Assembly (NCBI GenBank): GCA_016719895.1
Contig: JADJYG010000030.1
Location: 372,001 to 436,000 of the forward strand
Reading direction: 5' to 3'
Source of the DNA: Saprospirales bacterium
GTDB lineage: Bacteria > Bacteroidota > Bacteroidia > Chitinophagales > Saprospiraceae
Length of the DNA stretch: 64,000 nucleotides
Shown here: positions 42,815 to 53,126 of the stretch, piece after piece
Layout of the letters: each line of letters starts with the position of its first letter
Position numbering within the stretch: the stretch's first letter is position 1
The notes under the pieces: generated by a model
The model's input: only the letters and a program-made list of their open reading frames with translations
Databases searched by the model: none
What the model was told of the DNA's origin: nothing
Position numbers and translations under genes: made by a program

Positions 42815-43711
42815 ATGAAAAATCCTTACCTGGCTGCGCTCCTGGGGCTGTTGTGCTATCCGCTCTGGAGCCAATCGTCCAACGCCGACTGTTCGCATGC
42901 CGCATTTTTATGCAACAAGCAAGCCGTCGTCGTAGAAACACTCGAAGATGCTGGCGCCGACCTCCATGAAGTAGGCCCAACCGGCTGCCTGAAAGAACCC
43001 TTTCCCGAAAGTAATTCCGCCTGGTTCAAATGGACCGTCCGGGAATCCGGCACGCTCGATTTTACCATTCTGCCCCTGGACGAACAGGACGATATCGACT
43101 TTGTCGTGTATCGCCTGCCTGGCTCCTCCGATAATTGTCTGGAAAAAGAAGAACTCCGGTGTATGCTGGCCGGCCGGATTTTGGGCGAAGAAAAGGCCAA
43201 AGACCTGCCCTGCACAGGCGCTACCGGCCTGCGGGCCGGCGCCGGTAAATTTGCTGAAGGGAAAGGCTGTGCCGATGGCGCCGGCAACTACCTGGCATCG
43301 CTGGACGTGCATGCCGGAGTGTCTTATGCGCTCTTTGTCAATAATTTCCACTCTGCCAGGGGGTTCCTGCTCGAGTTTTTCGGCTCCTGTACTTTTCAGG
43401 AATCGGCAGGCCCGTGTGGTGTCACTTCCGATGCGCCGGTATTGCATAATTTCGGCGATATCGCCGTTTCGCCGGTTCGGCCCAACCCTGCAACAGACGA
43501 GGCCCGGATCAGCTTGAGGTCAGCCGGCGCCTTCACAGGTTCCATGCTTCTGGTGGATGTGCAAGGCAGGATAATGGAGCAGCGTCCGGTATCTATCCTG
43601 CCCGGCGAAAATGAGTTCGTATTGAAGGTGGCTCACCTGAGCACCGGTGTTTATTTTATTAAAATGCGCATTGGCGACCACGCGTATTTATCCCGATTCT
43701 ACAAAGGATAA
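42815..43711 (+). CDS. Secreted protein with T9SS type A sorting domain
   Basis: The 298-residue protein has a signal peptide (MKNPYLAALLGLLCYPLWSQ), a Cys-containing beta-rich domain (DCSHAAFLCNKQAV, ESNSAWFKWTVRESGTLDFT, IDFVVYRLPG) similar to pre-peptidase-like carbohydrate or calcium domains, and a C-terminal type A sorting domain (about 222-298) with SPVRPNPATDEARISL, GRIMEQRPV and the terminal LSTGVYFIKMRIGDHAYLSR. It should cross the outer membrane by T9SS and be anchored at the surface. Function unknown; it precedes the giant secreted-protein gene by 100 bp. Confidence 0.85.
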   Translation: MKNPYLAALLGLLCYPLWSQSSNADCSHAAFLCNKQAVVVETLEDAGADLHEVGPTGCLKEPFPESNSAWFKWTVRESGTLDFTILPLDEQDDIDFVVYRLPGSSDNCLEKEELRCMLAGRILGEEKAKDLPCTGATGLRAGAGKFAEGKGCADGAGNYLASLDVHAGVSYALFVNNFHSARGFLLEFFGSCTFQESAGPCGVTSDAPVLHNFGDIAVSPVRPNPATDEARISLRSAGAFTGSMLLVDVQGRIMEQRPVSILPGENEFVLKVAHLSTGVYFIKMRIGDHAYLSRFYKG

Positions 43712-43811
43712 CGCCAACGCTGCCGTACCAACACTCCATTTTAAAAGACGAATGCCCTGCATTGGCAAGCCGGTGAACGGCCTGGCCGGCGGTGGCTTAA
43801 ATTCATAAAAT

Positions 43812-46800
43812 ATGCAGAAGATACTCTATCTCTCCCTGCTCTGTATAGGTTTGTCCCTGCCGGTGCGGGGGCAGCAAGCCGCGCTGACGGCTACGTATTG
43901 GGTGCACGAACCGGCAGCTGCCAGCACGCCATCGAAAATAACGCCGCCCAAAATACATCCACCCGAAATGCGGGAAACCGCCGAAGGGATACTTTTCCGC
44001 TGGGAACAACCGGCCTTGCCGGCCGGCGCCTCCGTCGTGTATGAATTCCTACTGCTCGACCAGGCTGGCTCGGTGGTGTATTCCACCGTCACAGCAGAGC
44101 GCTCGTTGAATTATTCAGATGCTTCCCCACCGCTGACGGCGTACGATACCTACCGCGCCATCGTTAACCTGCGGGTAACCGAAGGGCTTGCCTCGTATGT
44201 TGTGCCGGGCGATGAAACCGCCATTTCCTTTACGTATTATCCGGTATGCACAAAACCGGCCAACCTGCGCCTGTCGAACCAGACCGAATATTCGATGGAA
44301 ATTGCCTGGGACGGCAAACCGGCGGCCCTGGGCGTCGTCAATTACGAACTTCGCCTCCGGCCTGCCGGCCAAACCGGGGCCTGGCAAACCCTGCAAGTGT
44401 ATCAGGGCCTGAGCGCAGTCGTTCAGCAACTTCCGCCCGGCGTTCAATACGATATCGAAGTCCGCAAACTTTGTATTTGGAAAGACGGCGCCAAGGTGTT
44501 GTCCGAACCGGCGTTTATCATAGCCGGTACCAAGCCATTATTGCCGGAGAATGGCAACTGTGGCGACAATTATTCTTTTCCGCCCTGCACCGGGCCGTTT
44601 TCCACTGCCGGTGGCTGGACGACCCTGTACATCGGCGGTTTTTCTATCCAGGTGCTGACCCTGACGCCGGTGATGGTGATTAACCCCCTGACCGAAAAAC
44701 GCGACACGGTGTGGGACGGCACCGGCCGCCTCAGCCTGCCCTTCGGCGGGAAAAAAGTAAAGGTCCAGTGGGATAATGTCAACATAACGCAGGCAGGTTT
44801 TATCTGCGGCGACGTGCTCGGTATCCCCGACGCTCCGCAGTACTGGCCCGACCTGAATCCCGCTCCGGCCATCTGGGGGGATGAAATATGCAAACCCTCG
44901 CCTTCCGCACCCGGGTTCGATGCCAACGGTATCCACAGCGAGACTGGCCTGCCCTGGGACCCGCATGGCTTTGGGCCCACCGGAACATACGACCAGCAAC
45001 CGCCCTATCCCGGCTACCAGCCGGGCATGCCCTTTGACAGCCTGCTCGACCCCAACGGCTTCAATTCCCTGGGCGTTCACTTCCAAACCGGTACCGTCTA
45101 CGGCCCCAACGGCTGCACACAAAACGGCCTGAATGCACAGGGTCAACCCTGCGACCCCGATACCATCCCGTACTATTGGCTTCAAAATAACGTGCCGGCC
45201 GAGGCCGCCAACGAACTGCTGCTCGAAGTACAGGACTCGCTGGCGTTTTGGATACAACAAAAGATGTTGTTCTGGCAAAACACCTTCCAGGATACCATAG
45301 ATGCCACTACAACCGAATGCAATAATATCCGCGGGCAAATGGAAGGCCTCCTGGTGGCCCTCGGGTACCAGTCCAACCGTGAATTGATTTTCGGCCCGGA
45401 GGATGAATACTTTGATGTGGGTATGTGGAAAAACTTCAGTTCGGCCCCGGAGCTGCTCAACGTAAATATTCCACGCGACCCCAACCAGAATTTGCTGGAA
45501 TCCAAACACGTGGACCTGTATCACTGCGACAAGAAACTGGATACCTATGCCACGTTTAAAAATATTGTCGACAGCTTGCTGCAGGCCAATTCCGGGGTGC
45601 CGGATCTGGTAACTGTTTTCGGCGATAAAATCCTCGAACTGTCGGAGGAGCAGGCCCAAACATTTCTGGATGACCGGCCGGCATTCCTGGCCTGGTTGTA
45701 TGAAAACCTGCGTGACTATATCAGCCAAACCTACTGCGACGGTACCTGCGCCAGCCCGGAGGCCAGGCCCAGGGCACAGGACGGCCCGGGCGCGCCGGTA
45801 CGCGAATCCTGGGGCGCTGTACCGCCTGGCATTGCTCCCGGCGGTTTCCAACCGGGTGGCCTGATGGCAGCCGAAGGAGATCCGTTTGGCCAGATTCTCC
45901 GCGAAGCGGCTGAGGTAACGCCGGAGGATATTGAATTTGAGTTCCTGCAAGGCTGGCAATTTGTCAACGGCATTCACCGGGCATATTACCTGGAAGCCAT
46001 TGGCGAAGCCCGCCGAATGGCTGCCAGTGCACCGCTGATCACCAATCACGATCCGGAGCTGATGCCCATTGCCGTAGATAACCGCCCCAGCGATGGGCGG
46101 GTATATAATGTATGGCTCGATCAGCTCAAGTTCACGCCATCCAGCGCCGAATTGGACGCCTATATCGTGCTGGAGCTGCCCAATGGTGGTAAAAAGATCG
46201 CTTTATCGGCCATGAACCTGGCCTTTACGCCGCTGGGATTGGTGAGCAGCCCGGCTAAATTACAGCTGGCCAACGATGTGGTGGTCCGCTTGAACAACGC
46301 CGTGCAAATCACACTGAATGCCGGCGATAGCACCTATGTGTCGTTCGACTGCGACGGTTACGCCGGTATCGGACTGAGTATCGATGTAGAAGTTTGCCGG
46401 AATATTGTCAAACCGCTGGATCCGGCCACTATGGAAATATTGCCCGATCCGGAACGCGTGGCGGCTCATATCCAGGTATTCCTGCCGACGTTCGACGAAC
46501 TGTATGCAGACATCAGCCTTGATCCCTTTGTGATCAATGACCTGGAGGACTATAAATGGCGGGTAATGGGTGTGGTGCTCGACTTTAGCGATGCCCAGTC
46601 GCCTTCGTACCCGCCGCCGCCGGGCTATGCGTCGCCATTTGTCAGTGGTAGCAATTTCAGCCCCTTGTGGCGCGGTTTCTATATTCAGACCGTAGCGGTG
46701 GAAATGCCGCAACATTTTAACAACAACGGCCAGAAGATGACCGTGGGTGTGCAGCATGTGGTGCTCGATCACATGGGCGTCAGCGGTACCGTGTTTGCCA

Positions 46801-49800
46801 CACCACTGTTGCCGCTGGACAACGGCAATGCCGGCGGCTGGGCCTTTTCGGTGGATGAGTTCCGGCTGACCGTGTTGGCCAATCAGCCGGTGAATGCGAA
46901 TTTCAAAGGCCGCATCCACGTGCCGATTTTCAGCAAGGGCAGTTCTGCGCCTCCGCCAGGCGGCAATCCCGGCGGCTCGCTTGCCAAAGAAGGGTATTAC
47001 GAAGGCGCCGAATCCGGCGCCTGCAGTACCGGCGCGCCCACGGTTGACGACTGTTTTGCCTACGAAGCTTTCATCGAACCGGCATCGGGTTCGCCCAAAT
47101 ACCGGATGACGGTGAACACCAACGGCAACAACTGGTGCGTGGATATGTGGAAAGCCGGGCAGGTGACCATCAATTCGGGGTCGCAGATCGACATGCTAAT
47201 CGAAAACGGCGAGTTTTTCGTAAAAGCCAAGCTCAACGGTACCGTAAAAATAACCGATCCCCTGAGCGGCAGCCTGAACGTGAACATTCCGAATATCACC
47301 TTCCAGAACCTGATTCTTCAAAACAAAGAACCGTATTTCAGCCCGGGTACCTGGGGCTTTCCGAACGCTTCGGTGAGCGCCAATTTCGGTGGTTTTGGTA
47401 TCAATATTTCCAATATCAACATGGTGGAAAGCGACGGCGACCCGGGTTTGCGGTTTAAAGCCGGCATCAAAATCGCCAGCGGCGGTGTAGACTTGGCAGC
47501 AGAAGGCGGGTTCATTATCCGCGGCCAGATGAACACCGTAAACGGCCGCCAGCGTTGGGTATTCAAAAACTTTGCCGTCGATCAGATCATGCTGGACGGC
47601 AGTTTCTCGGGCGTCAGCCGCGTGCACGGTATCCTGCAGTTCTACGACGAAGACCCCACCTTTGGCACGGGTTGGCGCGGTGGCGTCAGCCTGACGATCA
47701 AGGGTATGGCCGAGGTCACAGCCGTGGCTCAATTCGGGCGCATCACCCAACCGACCAACTATAAGTATTTCTTTATCGACGCCCTGGCCTGCCTGGACCG
47801 CGGCTGGGGAACCGCCTTGGTGCTGAAAGGCTTCGGCGGCGGCGTGTACTTCCACATGAACCGCCCCGGTTCGGCCTTTAGTTTGCCGGCTTGCAGCGGA
47901 CCCACGCAAATACCTTCCGGCCTGGGCGTATCCTTGTCGGGGATACAGTACACCCCCGATCCGAGCAAAGGGGTGGGCATCAAGGCGACCATTGCCCTGG
48001 CATCGGCTGTCAAGCAGAACGCCTTCAACGGCAATGCCACGCTGGAGCTCCTGTTCAATGACGGCGGCGGCATCAGCGATTTGTGGATTTACGGCAATGC
48101 GCGATTCATGTCGATCCCACAGCCTACGGCTTCGCCGGAAAAAACCACCAACAATGGCGCTTCGGTGGCGGCCGACCTCGACATGCACTTCAACTTCAAT
48201 ACCAGCACATTCGACGGCAATTTCCAGGTTTTCCTGAACGTAGCCGGCGGGGTAGTGCGAGGTGGCGGCCCGAACAACCGGCTCGGCCAGGCGATCATCC
48301 ATGTAGACCCCAGCACCTGGTACGTCAAGATCGGTTCGCCGAACAGCCGCTGCAGCCTGAAGATCAGTATCCCGGTGATCGGCGATATCGCCAACATTGG
48401 CACCTACCTCCAGTTTGGCAAAGGGCTTGACCCGATGCCGCCCTTACCCAGCGACATAGCGCAGCTGACCGGCCTGAACGACTATGCAGGCCTGAGCAAC
48501 CGGGGTGCGGCCATGGGTGGAAACGGGTTCATTTTCGGCGCCGATTTCCAGATCGGCAATCAGGATATGGAATTCCTGATCTTTTACGCCGGCCTGAAAG
48601 TGCACCTCGGCTTCGACGTGGCAATCCTGGATTACGGTCCCAACGCCGTTTGTTCCAACACCGGCCAGCAGGTCGGTATCAACGGCTGGTATGCTTCGGG
48701 ACAGGTATATGCGGGTATTTGGGGCGAAATGGGGATCAAAGTGAAGATATTCGGCAAGAAGAAGAAATTTAAAATCTTCTCGGTGGCGGTGGCGGCAGCC
48801 CTGCAGGCCAGTTTACCCAATCCGTTCTGGGCCAAAGGCGCCGTGGGCGGGCACTATGAAATCCTGGGCGGCTTGATCAAAGGCGAGTGTCATTTCGACG
48901 TGACTATCGGCGAAAAATGCCAAATATCAGGCGCCGACGATCCCCTGGCTGATCTGACTGTGGTACAGCGCATCGTGCCCGAGAACAACACGACCGGCGT
49001 AGCGGTAGACAGCAAGCCCGAAGTGTATTTCAATTTCCCGATAGGTGGGTCCTTTACAATCCCGGACCTGGATGGCAATGGCGCGTCGATCACGTACAAG
49101 GCGACGGTGGATGCGGTGAAGCTGCGGCACAAGGGAATCGAAATGAACCGGGATCTGGAATGGGCTGGTGATAAACGCAGTCTGCGAATAGTTCCATATT
49201 GGTTCTTACCGGGTGAGGATACTGTTGAAATTGTAATTATATCGCATGTGGATAGCAATAATATTCGTATATACGACGAAGAACGTATCGCAAAAATTGT
49301 TACCGGGCCTGGCCTTGTGCATATTCCTGCATCTAATGTCAAAGGAAGCTATCCATTTGATGGTCAATACAATTTCTATCGAAATGAGATTGTAAACAAG
49401 AAAGGCTATATTATGCTCCATCGCGGCCAACCTGATTTACGGACACTGTCCGATGAAGCTGGTGACAAGTTGGCCATTCGATTCCAATCCAGTACTGGCG
49501 CCAAATATGATACACCGGTGGCTTTCACAGGCTTTGGAGCGACAAAAATTGAATTCGATCTGCCGTCTGATTTTTTTACGAGCGGAGGAATTTACCGTAT
49601 GCAGGTAGTCCATAAAATGTCGGAGGAATACACCAGTAATAATGGTAACAATTCCAGCCGCCCTGGTGGCGGCGGCCCTGCACCAAGTCTGCCGGAAGAT
49701 GAGATACTCTATACGGCCTATTTCCGGGTGAGCCAGTATGGTACCTTAATGGAAAAGATGACGGCCTGGAACACCAACAAGCAGTCCTTGCCATATACCA

Positions 49801-50447
49801 ACTTTACTGTCACTTCTAAATCAAATATGGAGCCGTTCGATGATTTCGAAATGGGTAAAAACGGCGTGGAGCCCCTGATTAAAATGCGGGCTTCGCTGAC
49901 GGGCAATAGTTATTACAACACACAGATATTTCCTTTAATATATAAAGATTATCCATTATACCATTGGGGCGACAAAGTGACGCAGTATTATCGGGCAGGA
50001 AGCGATGCGAACATTGAGTTTCCGCCGATCAATGGAGTTTTTCTGCGACAGGACAATCCCTCGATACGAATCGAGGAAGCAAACTGGCTCAGCGGTTCCT
50101 CTCCGGTGGGTGGTAATCTCGATGTAAAAGTATCTTATGAAGTATTCCGGTATTGCAATATGGATTATCTGGCCTTCAAAGAGGCCGTAATCGAATATGT
50201 CATGATTAATGTTCCTCCGAGCGAAATACAAGAAATGCATCAATGCCGGAATAATAATCTCCTGTGCAATTCCGGGTGCCATCTCCTGGACGATGAACTA
50301 AAGGCATTTTATTGCTACGCAATGGGGTCCGGGCACTATGATATCCCGGCAGTGCCGAATGGGCAGTATCAAATTATTGTTCAATACAGATTGCCTGGAA
50401 CAACAACAGGGTATGGATCGGAAATGATGATAAATGTAATTAAATAG
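43812..50447 (+). CDS. Giant (2211-residue) secreted Fn3/Ig-domain protein
   Basis: A signal peptide (MQKILYLSLLCIGLSLPVRG) leads into an Fn3 domain (about 147-240, KPANLRLSNQTEYSMEIAWD), a Gly/Asp/Pro-rich segment with FDANGIHSETGLPWDPHGF and FNSLGVHFQTGTVYGPNGC, and a long beta-rich core. The core includes barrel- or beta-helix-like stretches (about 1100-1650) and KVKIFGKKKKFKIFSVAVAA. A Big_5-like Ig domain starts near 1716 (RIVPENNTTGVAVDSKPEVY). No T9SS tail is present. From about 49180 (residue 1790) the DNA becomes AT-rich like the genes downstream, marking a possible module boundary. It probably forms a large surface or envelope structure serving the proteins at 50.6-54.9 kb (inference). 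Confidence 0.85.
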   Translation: MQKILYLSLLCIGLSLPVRGQQAALTATYWVHEPAAASTPSKITPPKIHPPEMRETAEGILFRWEQPALPAGASVVYEFLLLDQAGSVVYSTVTAERSLNYSDASPPLTAYDTYRAIVNLRVTEGLASYVVPGDETAISFTYYPVCTKPANLRLSNQTEYSMEIAWDGKPAALGVVNYELRLRPAGQTGAWQTLQVYQGLSAVVQQLPPGVQYDIEVRKLCIWKDGAKVLSEPAFIIAGTKPLLPENGNCGDNYSFPPCTGPFSTAGGWTTLYIGGFSIQVLTLTPVMVINPLTEKRDTVWDGTGRLSLPFGGKKVKVQWDNVNITQAGFICGDVLGIPDAPQYWPDLNPAPAIWGDEICKPSPSAPGFDANGIHSETGLPWDPHGFGPTGTYDQQPPYPGYQPGMPFDSLLDPNGFNSLGVHFQTGTVYGPNGCTQNGLNAQGQPCDPDTIPYYWLQNNVPAEAANELLLEVQDSLAFWIQQKMLFWQNTFQDTIDATTTECNNIRGQMEGLLVALGYQSNRELIFGPEDEYFDVGMWKNFSSAPELLNVNIPRDPNQNLLESKHVDLYHCDKKLDTYATFKNIVDSLLQANSGVPDLVTVFGDKILELSEEQAQTFLDDRPAFLAWLYENLRDYISQTYCDGTCASPEARPRAQDGPGAPVRESWGAVPPGIAPGGFQPGGLMAAEGDPFGQILREAAEVTPEDIEFEFLQGWQFVNGIHRAYYLEAIGEARRMAASAPLITNHDPELMPIAVDNRPSDGRVYNVWLDQLKFTPSSAELDAYIVLELPNGGKKIALSAMNLAFTPLGLVSSPAKLQLANDVVVRLNNAVQITLNAGDSTYVSFDCDGYAGIGLSIDVEVCRNIVKPLDPATMEILPDPERVAAHIQVFLPTFDELYADISLDPFVINDLEDYKWRVMGVVLDFSDAQSPSYPPPPGYASPFVSGSNFSPLWRGFYIQTVAVEMPQHFNNNGQKMTVGVQHVVLDHMGVSGTVFATPLLPLDNGNAGGWAFSVDEFRLTVLANQPVNANFKGRIHVPIFSKGSSAPPPGGNPGGSLAKEGYYEGAESGACSTGAPTVDDCFAYEAFIEPASGSPKYRMTVNTNGNNWCVDMWKAGQVTINSGSQIDMLIENGEFFVKAKLNGTVKITDPLSGSLNVNIPNITFQNLILQNKEPYFSPGTWGFPNASVSANFGGFGINISNINMVESDGDPGLRFKAGIKIASGGVDLAAEGGFIIRGQMNTVNGRQRWVFKNFAVDQIMLDGSFSGVSRVHGILQFYDEDPTFGTGWRGGVSLTIKGMAEVTAVAQFGRITQPTNYKYFFIDALACLDRGWGTALVLKGFGGGVYFHMNRPGSAFSLPACSGPTQIPSGLGVSLSGIQYTPDPSKGVGIKATIALASAVKQNAFNGNATLELLFNDGGGISDLWIYGNARFMSIPQPTASPEKTTNNGASVAADLDMHFNFNTSTFDGNFQVFLNVAGGVVRGGGPNNRLGQAIIHVDPSTWYVKIGSPNSRCSLKISIPVIGDIANIGTYLQFGKGLDPMPPLPSDIAQLTGLNDYAGLSNRGAAMGGNGFIFGADFQIGNQDMEFLIFYAGLKVHLGFDVAILDYGPNAVCSNTGQQVGINGWYASGQVYAGIWGEMGIKVKIFGKKKKFKIFSVAVAAALQASLPNPFWAKGAVGGHYEILGGLIKGECHFDVTIGEKCQISGADDPLADLTVVQRIVPENNTTGVAVDSKPEVYFNFPIGGSFTIPDLDGNGASITYKATVDAVKLRHKGIEMNRDLEWAGDKRSLRIVPYWFLPGEDTVEIVIISHVDSNNIRIYDEERIAKIVTGPGLVHIPASNVKGSYPFDGQYNFYRNEIVNKKGYIMLHRGQPDLRTLSDEAGDKLAIRFQSSTGAKYDTPVAFTGFGATKIEFDLPSDFFTSGGIYRMQVVHKMSEEYTSNNGNNSSRPGGGGPAPSLPEDEILYTAYFRVSQYGTLMEKMTAWNTNKQSLPYTNFTVTSKSNMEPFDDFEMGKNGVEPLIKMRASLTGNSYYNTQIFPLIYKDYPLYHWGDKVTQYYRAGSDANIEFPPINGVFLRQDNPSIRIEEANWLSGSSPVGGNLDVKVSYEVFRYCNMDYLAFKEAVIEYVMINVPPSEIQEMHQCRNNNLLCNSGCHLLDDELKAFYCYAMGSGHYDIPAVPNGQYQIIVQYRLPGTTTGYGSEMMINVIK

Positions 50448-50601
50448 GCATGTTGTTTTTCGTATATAAATACTGAAACATATGTTTTTAACTTTTTACA
50501 AACATAGAATTGCTGTGAAACATTTATCAATATAATTTCAAACCGTAATTTAAGTTATGAAAATATATAAAAATTATATAAATATATATATATGTGAAAA
50601 T

Positions 50602-52776
50602 ATGATTTTTAAATTGAACAATATAATAAAGAGACATTTGATGCTTCTGACACTGTTATCATCCCATTCAATTTATGTCTTTTCGCAAAATTGTAGTGTT
50701 CATTTAAATGATGCAGCAGGGCTTGATCCGGCACAGTCACAACTAGATGCTATTGAAAATGCCTCTTGCGTGCTGATTGACAGCTTTCCTGAAGCGTTTC
50801 AAGATTCTTTCAAAGTATTTGATTTCGGTTTTTACCTTCATGATGGGTATGCTATAGGAGGTTATCCAGAAGATTTTCAAATAGCAATTGCTCAAGCTGC
50901 TGCTATAAGTAAATATTATTTACTATTTGGCAAACAAACTGATAAGAATGGTATTTATACTAAATTCTGGATTGCGTTGAATTTGCCTAAATCGGCACAG
51001 TTTTCATGTATGAGTGATTTGGAAAGAGAAGTGTTTTCAAGAAGGGTATTGGATAAGACAGAAGAAAAATATGCCGAACTTGAGGCATCTGCATTTAGTT
51101 ATCATGAGGCAGAAATTGCAGGTATTGATGAATTAAAACAGATAATATTTGAGATTAAGCAATGCTGTATCGCAGGCAACAAGAACCGCATGTTGGGTTG
51201 TAGCGGTTGTAGTGATGAACTGGTAAATAGTTATTTTGAACTGGCAGATTTCAGGACGATTGATATTATAAATGCCGAATCGCCATTCGCTAATATCAAT
51301 ACGCCTGTAATTAAAGACGTATCTAACTATAAATTTATTGATGATGGCCATCTTAAATATTTAGGGGACCATTTATTGCGGTATGTGAGTGACGTAAATA
51401 AAAGAATTAATTTCAACTTGTTGGTTACATCCAATCAGTCATTTTGCCTGAACGCTCTTGATAGTTTAGAAATATTCTCCAAACAGCGTGAGTTTAACTG
51501 TTGGATAAACATGGGCTCAGTTGGCGTTTCGAAAAATTCTACTACGATCGTTACGCACATCAAAATAACCTGGAATCAGGATAAGAGTACTTGTATTAAT
51601 GACCCGGTATTGGCAGAGAGGATCATAAGAGATCTTTATTGTTTGATCTATTCTGAGCTTAACGTTTTGACAAATGAATGTAACCCGGGTATGGTTGCAG
51701 CGCCTCCACCTCCAGAAGAATGTAATTTTGATATTCCAATAACAACAAGCACCCCCGGCGGCGGAATGACGATCTCAGAGTTCATAGAACTAGTACGGGC
51801 AGAGGAATCTAAATATTCTATTGCAGAACAGGAGGACACAAAAACTATGATTACGCGATTCAGGAAGCTGTTTTATGGAAGCCCTGCATGGGATAATCAT
51901 TTAATACCTGGCGCAAAGAACACCCCCTGCATTAAACCTTATGATATTGAAAATTCAGAGAATTCCAGAAAGTATATACATTCAATTCCCCCATTTGAAA
52001 TGGCTGATAAAGGATATTTTCCTGTAGATCCTACGACAGGGGAGAGGCCGGCTATCAATTTGGTTACAAATCCCGGGTCAGGCGCCCCTCAAACTCAAGA
52101 GGTTCGTCTTGAAGCGGGAACCCATGCTTCATACCTAATTGATATCGGGCATACTTTATGTGGCATGGACGCTTATAACTATCCGTCTCCTTTTACCTAT
52201 AAAATACTTGGACGGCAAGTAACTACGTTAGAGGTGGACAGGAATATAGATGCTGTCGGTTGGCTGGGCGACCTTTCTTCCGCACAAGCTGAAATAGTTG
52301 TCGCTAATATCAATGAGTCTGCACAAAATATTCCGGAACAGCAGAATCTTATTAACCATTATTCCTCTGCCCCAGATATGCTTGGCGATATTGATGGCAT
52401 TGTAATATCAATTAATTACTTAAATGCAGGCTCTTCACTAAAAAAACTATCGGACATTTTAGAACACTATTATTTGGGAGATGGCGTAGCCCTGTACCAG
52501 GAAAAAAGGTATAGTTTTTTTTCTCAAAATTTAGGTTTGGCTTGGGACCCTGTAAGTGAGAAATTTTCTAATTTAGAAGTCAAAGTTGATTATTATCATG
52601 ATCAAACGAACGACGCTGCAGCATACTATGTAGCGGGAGCGGCCAAGGACGCCGGGATTCTAGATATCCCGGGAGGATGCTTTATTGCCTCTGCTATCTC
52701 ACTTAATCCATTTTCAAGAGAGTTATTAAGATGTTTTTTCTATAAATTAGAAGAAATGATACAACTTGAACCATAG
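50602..52776 (+). CDS. Modular secreted protein A, putative effector with unknown C-terminal domain
   Basis: The ATG at 50602 gives about 724 residues with a standard signal peptide (MIFKLNNIIKRHLMLLTLLS, cleavage near FSQ-NC); the frame is open from an ATG at 50557 with an unusually long basic lead. Residues to about 310 match the protein at 53127-54644: FKVFDFGFYLH, GIYTKFWIALNLP, FSYHEAEIAGIDEL, an FC motif in TSNQSFCLNALDSLE. After a Pro-rich linker (AAPPPPEEC) the C-terminal half is unique, with DIGHTLCGMDAYN and DAVGWLGDLSSAQAEIVV, a fold I cannot name. AT-rich. A small membrane protein follows 4 bp after the stop, suggesting an effector/partner pair. Confidence 0.78.
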   Translation: MIFKLNNIIKRHLMLLTLLSSHSIYVFSQNCSVHLNDAAGLDPAQSQLDAIENASCVLIDSFPEAFQDSFKVFDFGFYLHDGYAIGGYPEDFQIAIAQAAAISKYYLLFGKQTDKNGIYTKFWIALNLPKSAQFSCMSDLEREVFSRRVLDKTEEKYAELEASAFSYHEAEIAGIDELKQIIFEIKQCCIAGNKNRMLGCSGCSDELVNSYFELADFRTIDIINAESPFANINTPVIKDVSNYKFIDDGHLKYLGDHLLRYVSDVNKRINFNLLVTSNQSFCLNALDSLEIFSKQREFNCWINMGSVGVSKNSTTIVTHIKITWNQDKSTCINDPVLAERIIRDLYCLIYSELNVLTNECNPGMVAAPPPPEECNFDIPITTSTPGGGMTISEFIELVRAEESKYSIAEQEDTKTMITRFRKLFYGSPAWDNHLIPGAKNTPCIKPYDIENSENSRKYIHSIPPFEMADKGYFPVDPTTGERPAINLVTNPGSGAPQTQEVRLEAGTHASYLIDIGHTLCGMDAYNYPSPFTYKILGRQVTTLEVDRNIDAVGWLGDLSSAQAEIVVANINESAQNIPEQQNLINHYSSAPDMLGDIDGIVISINYLNAGSSLKKLSDILEHYYLGDGVALYQEKRYSFFSQNLGLAWDPVSEKFSNLEVKVDYYHDQTNDAAAYYVAGAAKDAGILDIPGGCFIASAISLNPFSRELLRCFFYKLEEMIQLEP

Positions 52777-52780
52777 TTTT

Positions 52781-53074
52781 ATGAAAGCGGTTATCGAGTT
52801 TATTTATCTAATTTGGCACTTTGGTATGCTCTATTGGACAATTACCTTTTTTATGTTTAGCCATAATCCGTTTCTCCCTGAAGCGATATGGGCTGCAGTA
52901 ATTACTACGATGTATTTGTTTTTTTTGAGCTATTATTTAATAAAGAAATATTGGCATAAAGAAACACTGCCCTTGGTTTTTTTTATAAAGGTATTTGTTA
53001 TAGAGATTTTGACTTTCTCACTTGGGGCATTTATCGTTTTTTATCTTTCCTTTGGAGGAATATCTTTAAGCTGA
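52781..53074 (+). CDS. Three-helix membrane protein, putative partner of protein A
   Basis: From the ATG at 52781, 97 residues (MKAVIEFIYLIWHFGMLYWT) with three hydrophobic helices (about 8-25, 34-54, 65-92) and a basic loop KKYWHKET. A TTG at 52766 in the same frame would overlap the upstream stop by 11 bp. Tight coupling to a modular secreted protein, no recognisable enzyme motif, and a parallel arrangement at 54634 suggest an immunity or escort role. That is inference; it could also be a simple anchor. Confidence 0.6.
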   Translation: MKAVIEFIYLIWHFGMLYWTITFFMFSHNPFLPEAIWAAVITTMYLFFLSYYLIKKYWHKETLPLVFFIKVFVIEILTFSLGAFIVFYLSFGGISLS

Positions 53075-53126
53075 ATCGTATTAAGCCTAACACAAGATCA
53101 GATGTTTATTTATAACCCTATCTGCG

